Below are positions 25,501-32,795 of a stretch of DNA of 64,000 bases, in pieces (within the stretch, counting starts at the first letter, position 1; every line of letters begins with the position of its first letter). Source of the DNA: Crocinitomix sp044361315. Lineage in GTDB: Bacteria > Bacteroidota > Bacteroidia > Flavobacteriales_D > Crocinitomicaceae. Made by a program: the position numbers and the translations under genes. The DNA lies in contig JBIKJA010000010.1 of NCBI GenBank assembly GCA_044361315.1, positions 1-64,000 of the forward strand, given 5' to 3'. Below the pieces are notes generated by a model. The model was not told the origin of the DNA. It ran no database searches and saw only the letters and a program-made list of their open reading frames with translations.

Positions 25501-26316
25501 ATGATTTTTTTTCCGGGTTGTAAAATTAATATTGGGCTGAATGTCATCAACAAACGCCCTGATGGCTACCATAATTTAGAAAGTATTTTTTTTCCGCTGC
25601 ATTTAACCGATGTGTTAGAAATAATTCAATCTGATCATTTTTCCATTGAAACAACTGGTTTGCCAATTGATGGTGATCATTCGGACAACTTAATTGTAAA
25701 GGCCTATTATCTTTTACAAGGCATGTATCACCTGCCTCCTGTCAAAATTCATTTGCACAAACAAGTGCCAATGGGCGCAGGCTTGGGAGGAGGATCGGCT
25801 GATGGAACAGCTACTTTACTTGCGTTAAATCAATTGTTTGATTTAACAATTCCAACCCTCGAATTAGAACGCTTGGCGGATCAATTGGGGAGCGATTGTT
25901 CTTTTTTCGTCAAAAGTAAACCTTTGTTTGTCCAAGGAAAAGGTGAAATTCATTCAGAAATTCAGTTGGATTTATCTGCTTATTTCATTCAACTCATTCA
26001 CCCAGGCATTCACATCAGTACCAAAGAAGCGTTTAGTGGAATTGGGTTTCATTCATCCACTATTTCATTGGTGAATAAAATTCAAGCGCCTATCGAATCT
26101 TGGAAAGACAATATTAGCAATGATTTTGAAAATACCATCTTCCCAAACCATCTTGAAATTGCAGAGCTTAAAGACCAATTATATCAAAACGGTGCAATTT
26201 ATGCAAGTATGACAGGAACAGGATCGGCAGTTTACGGCATCTTTAAAAACAAACCAAATTCGCTTCTAAACACAACACTTCCATCCAATTATTTTGAATG
26301 GATTTCACAACTCTAA
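25501..26316 (+). CDS. ispE: 4-diphosphocytidyl-2-C-methyl-D-erythritol kinase
   Basis: A 271-residue GHMP kinase of the MEP pathway that phosphorylates CDP-ME, feeding the IPP/DMAPP pool used by the carotenoid genes. It has the N-terminal KINIGLNVINKRPDGYHN, the GHMP ATP-binding loop PMGAGLGGGSADGTATL (about residues 91-107) and the C-terminal MTGTGSAVYGIF. Length is normal. It diverges from accA and is followed 1 bp later by the AlkC-like gene, suggesting an operon. Confidence 0.94.
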   Translation: MIFFPGCKINIGLNVINKRPDGYHNLESIFFPLHLTDVLEIIQSDHFSIETTGLPIDGDHSDNLIVKAYYLLQGMYHLPPVKIHLHKQVPMGAGLGGGSADGTATLLALNQLFDLTIPTLELERLADQLGSDCSFFVKSKPLFVQGKGEIHSEIQLDLSAYFIQLIHPGIHISTKEAFSGIGFHSSTISLVNKIQAPIESWKDNISNDFENTIFPNHLEIAELKDQLYQNGAIYASMTGTGSAVYGIFKNKPNSLLNTTLPSNYFEWISQL

Positions 26317-26317
26317 C

Positions 26318-27394
26318 ATGGCTGATTTACTTAAAAACTTATATTCGCCTTCCCTTATCAAAAACTTGGCAAATGCTGTTTATGAGGTTGATTCATCGTT
26401 TAAAAAAGAGGCATTTATCAAGGCCATTTTAGATCAAGATTGGGCCGACAAGGAGTTAAAAGCAAGAACGCAACGTGTTTCTGAACAATTGTGTGCTTTT
26501 CTTCCTTATTCGTACCTTAAACAACTCGAAATTTTGCAAAAAGTCGCGCCAAAATTTACTGGGTTTACTGGCACCATTTTCCCCACTTTTGTCGAATTGT
26601 TTGGACAAGATGACGCCGAAAATTCACTCAAGGCACTTAAATTTTTTACCACCTATTCCACCAGCGAATTTGCCATTCGCCCGTTTTTAAAAACCAATCC
26701 CTCCACCATTCAAGAATTTTACAAATGGGCAGAGGATCCAAACCACCATGTCCGCCGATTGGCCAGCGAAGGTTGTCGCCCTCTTTTGCCTTGGGCGATG
26801 AAATTGCATCAATATGTTAACGATCCAAGTCCAATCATCCCCATTCTTGAAAAGCTACGAAACGACCCTGAAGATTATGTTTATCGGAGTGTTGCAAATA
26901 ATTTGAACGATATTTCTAAACATCACCCCGACCTAGTGCTTGATTTGTGTGAAAAATGGGTAAATGAATCGAAAACAACCCATTGGGTGGCTAAACACGC
27001 CTTACGCACCTTATTAAAAAAAGGAAATCAACAGGCCATGTCAATTTTTGGGTTTGGAAAAATCGCCAATTTAAAAATTCATCAAGTAGATATTGCAGCG
27101 ACTAAAATCCCATTTGGTGGACAATCTAAATTAGCGATTCATGTCAAAAATAAGGGAGAATCAGCCAAATTCAGGCTAGAATATGCCATTGGTTATTACA
27201 AAAAAAACGGCAGCCACAACGAAAAAGTGTTTCAATTAAAAGAAAGCGAACTTAAAAAAGACGAAGCTATTCAATTCGAAAAAAAATTGGAATTCAAGGA
27301 TTTATCCACCAGAAAACATTACCGAGGCCCCCATTATATCCTTTTTAAGGTGAATGGAAATTCGGTTAAAAAAATCGATTTTGAATTAGAATAA
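26318..27394 (+). CDS. DNA alkylation repair glycosylase, AlkC-like
   Basis: A 358-residue HEAT-repeat protein of the AlkC/AlkD superfamily. VRRLASEGCRPLLPWAMKLH (about residues 145-164) is highly typical of AlkC. The C-terminal roughly 100 residues are beta-rich (SKLAIHVKNKGESAKFRLEY, HYRGPHYILFKVNGN), consistent with the Ig-like domain that distinguishes AlkC from AlkD. AlkC excises cationic alkylated bases such as 3-methyladenine without base flipping. ATG 26318 is chosen because it lies just after the ispE stop. Its end overlaps the converging glycosyltransferase gene by 9 bp. Confidence 0.85.
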   Translation: MADLLKNLYSPSLIKNLANAVYEVDSSFKKEAFIKAILDQDWADKELKARTQRVSEQLCAFLPYSYLKQLEILQKVAPKFTGFTGTIFPTFVELFGQDDAENSLKALKFFTTYSTSEFAIRPFLKTNPSTIQEFYKWAEDPNHHVRRLASEGCRPLLPWAMKLHQYVNDPSPIIPILEKLRNDPEDYVYRSVANNLNDISKHHPDLVLDLCEKWVNESKTTHWVAKHALRTLLKKGNQQAMSIFGFGKIANLKIHQVDIAATKIPFGGQSKLAIHVKNKGESAKFRLEYAIGYYKKNGSHNEKVFQLKESELKKDEAIQFEKKLEFKDLSTRKHYRGPHYILFKVNGNSVKKIDFELE

Positions 27395-28387
27395 CCAACA
27401 ATTTCGGCCTATTTCAAGGCCCTTTTTCGCTAAATATTGGATAATTTCAACCTGCATTTTTTCTTGTGTTGGCCAAACCGTTAAAATTGAAATTTGGTTT
27501 GCATTCAACTGCTCCACATCACGAATTTCCTTTCCAAAAATCAAGGTAGTAATCTTACTGGCATTCACGTCAAACCAATCAAAATCTAGGTTATTTTCGA
27601 TTAAAATAGTCGCCACCAATTTACCCTTTTCACTCCCACCTATCAACTGAAACTTTTTGTTCGACCAATGATTTTGAATAAAATACCTAGTTTTTAGTTG
27701 AAAAAATGCCTGTTGTTGGTAAGCTTCCACCGTTCGCGACGTTCGATTTGGATGCTCTCTCCATAAATGCGTCACCTGGGGCACGCCAATTACTGAAAAT
27801 CTATGTTCAAACCACTTAAAAACCATGTCATAATCTTCTGGATAATTCAACTGTTCAAAGCCAAAACAAGCTTCAAAACACGATCGGTGCACCAACCAAT
27901 TAGGCGAAGCAATTACACACTCGCGATAAATATTTTGCCAATGGTTTTTAGCAGCAATCAACGAATTAAGCCAAGTCTCATAACGTACATACCCCTCACT
28001 AACAGGCGAATCAGAAAAATACCGCACCATCCCCGTCACAATTGTTTTTTTATCCAACGGCATCGCCCCCATTAATAATTCGAGTTTGTTGGCAGGCATT
28101 TTATCGTCAGCATCCATGCGTGAAATGTAATCACCTTTAGAACGTTTAAAGGCCAATTGGAGTGCAGGAATAATCCCTTTTTGAGAATTTTCAAGCACCG
28201 AAATTCGAGGATCTTTGGCCTCCCATTCCTTTAAAATAGCCAAACTCTGATCCGTCGAAAAATCATCAACAGCCATCAATTCCCAATTGGTGTAGGTTTG
28301 TGCGACAATCGAAACAAGGCATTCTGATATAAAATCCCCTGCATTGTAAACTGGCATTAAAATCGATATCGTTGGCAAATCTTTCAT
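27386..28387 (-). CDS. glycosyltransferase family 2
   Basis: A 333-residue GT-A fold glycosyltransferase. It begins TISILMPVYNAGDFISECL, followed by NWELMAVDDFSTDQSL (nucleotide-sugar binding) and SRMDADDKMPANKL, the DXD metal motif. A later FEQLNYPEDYDMVFKWFEH block supplies the ED acceptor-site pair. No transmembrane segment. It probably adds a sugar in surface polysaccharide or glycoprotein synthesis. ATG 28387 is preferred over a TTG 12 bases upstream. The gene stands alone, with its 3' end overlapping the AlkC gene. Confidence 0.85.
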   Translation of the reverse strand: MKDLPTISILMPVYNAGDFISECLVSIVAQTYTNWELMAVDDFSTDQSLAILKEWEAKDPRISVLENSQKGIIPALQLAFKRSKGDYISRMDADDKMPANKLELLMGAMPLDKKTIVTGMVRYFSDSPVSEGYVRYETWLNSLIAAKNHWQNIYRECVIASPNWLVHRSCFEACFGFEQLNYPEDYDMVFKWFEHRFSVIGVPQVTHLWREHPNRTSRTVEAYQQQAFFQLKTRYFIQNHWSNKKFQLIGGSEKGKLVATILIENNLDFDWFDVNASKITTLIFGKEIRDVEQLNANQISILTVWPTQEKMQVEIIQYLAKKGLEIGRNCWLF

Positions 28388-28413
28388 AAGAACAACCAAA
28401 TGTAAACTTTTTT

Positions 28414-28545
28414 GGGCAAATCCCCCCCCAACAAGTTGTGTGCGGGCGGGCTTTCCACTCCCGCTATTTTTAATCCTTCGCCAACCATTTGGCTAAGGTT
28501 AAAAAATGAGCTCCACTGCAATCCCTTTTGCGGAGTTAGGTTAAA
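28414..28545 (+). repeat. bipartite hairpin element, copy A
   Basis: An intergenic element with conserved flanks (GGCAAATCCCC at the left, GGGCGGGC in the middle, GAGCTCCACTGCAATCCC and TTTTGCGG at the right) and a long variable hairpin. Arms lie at 28466-28484 and 28489-28507 with loop CCAT and 16 of 19 positions paired. The hairpin is bounded by GCT on the left and AGC on the right. The same flanks with different stem sequences recur at 36815 and 50295. Apart from this, 28388-28705 shows nothing gene-like; it separates two divergent genes. Confidence 0.6.
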
Positions 28546-28705
28546 ATTTAAAATTAGCGAGTTTGAATCTTAGCCGACTTTTATTTAACATTCCATTGCA
28601 AAACCAATCCGCATAATCTACAAATTCCTTAAATTGCATGGAAATTAAATACCATACCTTATTACGACAGAAAATTCCATATCGGTAAACAAAAGCATAC
28701 GATCA

Positions 28706-29446
28706 ATGTTGATTTTTCTTTTTGTTATTTTTCTAATCGGAAGTTTTTTTGGATTTGGTGCAAAACCTGCCCCTAACCTCTTTCGGAAATCGGCATTTAA
28801 ACTAAATTTAAGTAACAAACATCTGACAGAAATTCCAGATTATGTTTTTAAACTCACCGAATTAAGGTATTTAAATTTACATCACAACCAACTTACCACT
28901 ATTCCCCCCGAAATTAAAAACCTAGTCAATTTAGAAAAACTAATTCTTAGTCGGAATGATTTAGTAGAAATCCCCCCTGAAATTGGTGAATTAAAAAACC
29001 TCAAAATCCTTTCACTTAAAGCAAATAAAATCACCCGCCTCCCCACAGAAATCGGCAAATTACGACGATTAGAATTGCTACGCTTAAGTTTCAATCAACT
29101 GACGTATTTACCCCCAAGCATCGGTCAATTGGATTCGTTAAGCCATCTTTATTTAGATTATAATTTAATCGAATATTTACCCAACGAAATTGGAAAAATG
29201 ACCGGATTAAGAGAATTAATCATTGGCAGAAACCGCCTTGTTACCTTGCCTCCCGAATTTTATAACCTCACCCAATTACATACCTTGGATTTGTCAAATG
29301 CTGGTCCAAATTTGGTCATAGCCTACGAAATTTGTCTAATGCGAAACTTAGAAAACCTCTATATAGATGCTGCTACCTTAAATTTTGCCCCGCGTTGTAT
29401 TGAAATTCGTGCAAATGGGTTGCGGTTTAATTTGGTGGTTACTTAA
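28706..29446 (+). CDS. leucine-rich-repeat protein, membrane-anchored
   Basis: A 246-residue protein with one N-terminal hydrophobic segment (MLIFLFVIFLIGSFFGFG), a signal anchor or uncleaved signal, followed by eight or nine leucine-rich repeats of about 23 residues, for example LRYLNLHHNQLTTIPPEI and LKILSLKANKITRLPTEI. The LxxLxLxxNxLxxLPxxI pattern matches the bacterial/plant-type LRR used for protein-protein contact. No catalytic domain is present. Probably periplasmic or membrane-attached; the partner is unknown. Confidence 0.85.
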   Translation: MLIFLFVIFLIGSFFGFGAKPAPNLFRKSAFKLNLSNKHLTEIPDYVFKLTELRYLNLHHNQLTTIPPEIKNLVNLEKLILSRNDLVEIPPEIGELKNLKILSLKANKITRLPTEIGKLRRLELLRLSFNQLTYLPPSIGQLDSLSHLYLDYNLIEYLPNEIGKMTGLRELIIGRNRLVTLPPEFYNLTQLHTLDLSNAGPNLVIAYEICLMRNLENLYIDAATLNFAPRCIEIRANGLRFNLVVT

Positions 29447-29510
29447 CTAATAGTAGACTAAAGGTTAAATTTAACTGAGTAAATTGAGTAATGAATTAAA
29501 GTAATAAAAA

Positions 29511-30404
29511 GTGAAAAATACTAGACTTTTGTTCGTCTTATCAATAATGGCTTTTGTAGGAAATTCGTTGAATGGACAGGCACAAAACTATTTGACACAG
29601 CAAGCGGTGCAAAATTTTTTCTACCCCCAATTTTCTCCGATCAATTTAGATCAAGGAACAGACACAATTGAACAAAAAGCACTTCTTAAAAAAATTTGTC
29701 TTTTGGCAAATCACTGTGATCATTGCGTATCAGATTCTGCAAATTTTAATGAGTCTTATCTCGAATACATGACCATGCATAGAGAAAGTATTCATTTTGT
29801 TGATCTTGATAAGGATAGAGATCAAGACATCATTTTTAATGGAAAGGAATGTTCTGGTGAAGAGGCGGGATTGGTAGAAATTTATGAAAACCGAGGCGAT
29901 ACCTTGCTACTCAGGTATAGATCAGAAGGAACCCTCTTAAATTTCGACTTTCTAAATTCAACATTCGTGATTCACGATTATCCCTGCTGTGCACAACAAA
30001 CACATTACCTAATTGAGTATCGTTTTGACCCATAAAATTTTGAAACAACCGCAGTTCGAGCTCATTTGTTAATTGGCCATTTAACAATGCTCGGTGGTCC
30101 TTATTTTCCGAATTCGAGTGAATTAAAATTAAATCTCCCTTTTATCGCTCCACAAGAAATTGCTTTGCGGTGGTCTGCCAATTTAACAGATATGGATCCG
30201 ACTGAAACTTGTGAAAATGTAGGTACTAATCGAATCTGCCGTTACCCGCAAGGCTCATCTGGGACAATACTCTTTAAAAAACCAGACGGCTGGACATTTT
30301 TAAGAATGGATCCAAATTTATTCGCCAGCAACACGTGTGAAGACAATTATACTGAAGTTCTCAAAAACTTGCCTATTTACTACTATGGCTGGGTTAAACT
30401 TTAA
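29511..30404 (+). pseudogene. secreted-protein gene interrupted by an in-frame TAA
   Basis: From GTG 29511 a 174-residue product with signal peptide (LLFVLSIMAFVGNSLNGQAQ) ends at TAA 30033-30035, after IEYRFDP. The same frame continues immediately as NFETTAVRAHLLIGHLTML and onward for 122 more codons to a TAA at 30402-30404, with SSGTILFKKPDGWTFLRMD near the end. Sequence on both sides looks like one protein with no length change, so a single substitution (CAA to TAA would restore Gln) explains it. Contains paired cysteines (NHCDHC, CCAQQ). Family unknown. Confidence 0.7.
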
Positions 30405-30423
30405 TAAAACAATAAAAACCACC

Positions 30424-31038
30424 ATGCTAAAAGAAACGTTCATCAACCTTTTATCAAATTACACAGATAATAAACGCGTCATCAATGACCTGTGGAACGA
30501 ACTGGTAAAAAACTATTCATCCAAAAAAAGACATTATCATACCTTAAATCATTTGGACAACCTTTTAAACCAATTAACGGAAATAAAAGGCGAAATAGAA
30601 AATTGGAATGTGGTTTTGTTCACCTTGTATTATCATGACATCATTTACAATTCGTTGAAATCGGATAACGAAGAAAAAAGTGCGATTTTGGCTGAGCAAC
30701 GAATGAAAGAAATAGCAGTGGATCAAGAACTAATCGAACTTTGTAAAAATCAAATTTTTGCCACCAAAACCCATGTTAAATCCCTTAATAACGATACCAA
30801 TTATTTTACAGATGCCGACCTTTCTGTCTTGGGACAGCCTTGGGAAATCTATCAAAAATATTACGAAGATGTGCGAAAAGAATATGCTATCTACCCAAAT
30901 CTAATCTATAACCCAGGTCGTAAAAAAGTCTTAACCCATTTTTTATCAATGGATAAAATCTATAAAACTGATTATTTTATTGGTAAGTTTGAAGCGCAAG
31001 CAAGAATTAACCTGCAAAACGAATTCGATAGTTTATAA
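30424..31038 (+). CDS. predicted metal-dependent HD-superfamily phosphohydrolase
   Basis: A 204-residue HD-domain protein. RHYHTLNHLDNLL supplies the first metal-site histidine, FTLYYHDIIYN gives the HD pair (about residues 66-67), and a later YFTDADLSVLG gives the distal Asp. The pattern matches the uncharacterised HD hydrolases of COG4339. The substrate, probably a nucleotide or phosphoester, is unknown. ATG 30424 gives the family N-terminus; an in-frame upstream extension overlaps the preceding broken gene. Cytoplasmic. Confidence 0.8.
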   Translation: MLKETFINLLSNYTDNKRVINDLWNELVKNYSSKKRHYHTLNHLDNLLNQLTEIKGEIENWNVVLFTLYYHDIIYNSLKSDNEEKSAILAEQRMKEIAVDQELIELCKNQIFATKTHVKSLNNDTNYFTDADLSVLGQPWEIYQKYYEDVRKEYAIYPNLIYNPGRKKVLTHFLSMDKIYKTDYFIGKFEAQARINLQNEFDSL

Positions 31039-31054
31039 GAAGATTTTAATCCCA

Positions 31055-31738
31055 TCAATAACATAACCCAATAGTCGCCTCAATGGCCATTTTAACATTG
31101 TTTCTGACTGATAAAATGTCGGTTTCTTGCATGTAACAAGGTGCCGATACAATTCTGTTTTCGCGATCGATTTGAATTTCAGTAATTCCTTTTTGAACAC
31201 TCGAAGCGCCTGTTTTTTCGATTCCTTGGTTAAAGGCTAAAATGTCGTAAGGAGATGCCTCTTGAGATGTTCCCAACGTCAAACTTGGTTTAATTGAAGA
31301 ACCTTCCAAGGCTTTTGCCACCACAATTGGACTCACACAAAGTGCACATATTGGTTTGCCTACATTGACCATGTTGACTAAAAATAATTTGACTGCATCA
31401 TCAATCTTCGCATCCGCACCTTTGAAGGCCCAATCAGTGAAATTTTTTGCATTGCCAAATCCACCAGGCAGCACCACCGCGTCAATGTCCGCAGGGTGAA
31501 TGGTTCCAATCTCAGAAATTTTTCCGCGCGCAATTCTTGCAGCCTCTACCATTCCATTCCGAGTTTCAGGCATTTCTTCTCCTGTCAAGTGATTGATCAC
31601 GTGGTATTGATTCGCATTTAGTCCAATACAAACATATTCGTGTCCTAATTCTTGAATTGCCAACATCGCTAAAACCGCTTCTTGAATTTCCGACCCATCA
31701 TAAACTCCACAACCTGATAATAAAATCCCTATTTTCAT
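31055..31738 (-). CDS. elbB: isoprenoid biosynthesis glyoxalase-like protein ElbB
   Basis: A 227-residue DJ-1/PfpI-superfamily protein of the ElbB type. It begins KIGILLSGCGVYDGSEIQEA, the ElbB signature, then VVLPGGFGNAKNFTDWA and KPICALCVSPIVVAKAL with the nucleophile-elbow cysteine. E. coli ElbB has glyoxalase activity in vitro and has been linked genetically to isoprenoid production. It converges with the HD gene with 16 bp between stops, so it has its own promoter upstream of 31738. Confidence 0.9.
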   Translation of the reverse strand: MKIGILLSGCGVYDGSEIQEAVLAMLAIQELGHEYVCIGLNANQYHVINHLTGEEMPETRNGMVEAARIARGKISEIGTIHPADIDAVVLPGGFGNAKNFTDWAFKGADAKIDDAVKLFLVNMVNVGKPICALCVSPIVVAKALEGSSIKPSLTLGTSQEASPYDILAFNQGIEKTGASSVQKGITEIQIDRENRIVSAPCYMQETDILSVRNNVKMAIEATIGLCY

Positions 31739-31748
31739 TTTAACTTTC

Positions 31749-31780
31749 TTTGATATAATGGATAAATTTAATTATTTTTG
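31749..31780 (+). promoter_or_regulatory. predicted promoter of the DCC-family gene
   Basis: TTTG at 31749-31752 and TATTTTTG at 31773-31780, 20 bp apart, match the Bacteroidota -33/-7 pattern. Transcription would begin near 31785, so the ATG at 31781 would be untranscribed and ATG 31787 is the probable start, nearly leaderless. Confidence 0.45.
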
Positions 31781-31786
31781 ATGAGA

Positions 31787-32188
31787 ATGTTACAAGAAGA
31801 AATACCTGAGCACTTAGTTTTTTATGATGGAGATTGTGGCTTCTGTAATTCTTCCGTTCAATTTATTTTAGAAAAAAGAAAACTGGATTTCTTTTTTATT
31901 CCACTTCAAGCAGAAAAGTCGCAAAAATGGTTGGGTGACAGAAATGTAACCATAGCTTTAGACACAATTTATTACATCCGAAAAGGAAAATTGTACGACC
32001 GTTCGAGTGCGGCTTTGCAAATTGCGCGTGGTTTAAAAGGAGGATATCGACTGTTATTTGTGTTTTATTTTGTTCCTAAATTTCTGCGGGATCCTTTTTA
32101 CGCCTTAATTGCGAAGTACCGACATAAACTTAGAGCCGGTTACTGTATGCTCCCTAAACCAGAAGATCAGCAATTTTTCATCAATTAA
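31787..32188 (+). CDS. thiol-disulfide oxidoreductase DCC family protein (DUF393)
   Basis: A 133-residue DUF393 protein with the defining motif LVFYDGDCGFCNSSVQFIL, where DGDCGFC contains the thioredoxin-like CxxC. The C-terminal half is hydrophobic (YRLLFVFYFVPKFLRDPFYA) and ends in a basic helix. Family members are predicted disulfide oxidoreductases without a well-defined substrate. Two ATGs upstream of 31787 are excluded or disfavoured by the promoter position. The stop is 4 bp before a terminator hairpin serving the converging gene. Confidence 0.85.
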   Translation: MLQEEIPEHLVFYDGDCGFCNSSVQFILEKRKLDFFFIPLQAEKSQKWLGDRNVTIALDTIYYIRKGKLYDRSSAALQIARGLKGGYRLLFVFYFVPKFLRDPFYALIAKYRHKLRAGYCMLPKPEDQQFFIN

Positions 32189-32241
32189 AAAAGGCTAGTT
32201 TTGATATGTTTCTAAAACGAACTCATGGCAAAAACTAGCCT
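32186..32241 (-). terminator. rho-independent terminator
   Basis: AGGCTAGTTTT at 32192-32202 pairs perfectly with AAAACTAGCCT at 32231-32241 (28-nt loop). On the minus strand the stem is followed by TTTTTTAA, so it terminates the gene ending at 32267, about 25 bp away. Confidence 0.75.
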
Positions 32242-32266
32242 GCTATAAACTAAGTTAAAGGACTAA

Positions 32267-32650
32267 TTAATCCTCCTCTTCGTATTCTTCAACAGCCAAT
32301 TTCAAATAAAGATCAGAAACACCGTCACCTACTGTTACTTCACCGTAAGCCCAAAAATCTTCATCATTACGGTTCAAATAAGCATCAATAAAATAGGTTC
32401 CTGCAGCAACCGCACTATAGGTTACTTTTCCAGCTGAATTAGTTTCTTTTTGTTCTAAAACATATTCAGAATTGTCCAAATTTTCTTGGGATGTTGCCAC
32501 ACCAACCAATACACCACTTGCAAACGCGCCGTTTAGTGCGCAAGTTACCGACAAATTTCCTGCTGCAGCCGGCGTTGATTTTTGGTAGCTAGAAAATAAA
32601 AAAGCTGCTCCAATTAAGGCAATACTTAATGTTAAAAATTTATTTCTCAT
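32267..32650 (-). CDS. hypothetical exported protein with beta-sandwich-like repeat
   Basis: A 127-residue protein with an N-terminal signal or lipoprotein-like segment (MRNKFLTLSIALIGAAFLFS; no lipobox cysteine, SSYQKS follows). The mature part resembles a carboxypeptidase-regulatory/transthyretin-like strand pattern (GNLSVTCALNGAFASGVLVG, GKVTYSAVAAGTYFIDAYLN), with an acidic tail EEYEEED. ATG 32650 is chosen because it places the hydrophobic segment at the N-terminus; in-frame upstream codons extend to 32698. Function unknown; terminated by a strong hairpin. Confidence 0.7.
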   Translation of the reverse strand: MRNKFLTLSIALIGAAFLFSSYQKSTPAAAGNLSVTCALNGAFASGVLVGVATSQENLDNSEYVLEQKETNSAGKVTYSAVAAGTYFIDAYLNRNDEDFWAYGEVTVGDGVSDLYLKLAVEEYEEED

Positions 32651-32795
32651 AATCATTTCGTTTGAATGTTTCCTACTCGTAAGGTTTTTCGGTACCACCT
32701 TAATTTAACGCTTTAAAATTACTGATTTCGCAAGAATTTACAACACGTTCTCAGTTCATTTTATCGACAACATTTTATAAACGTGTTGTTTCAGT

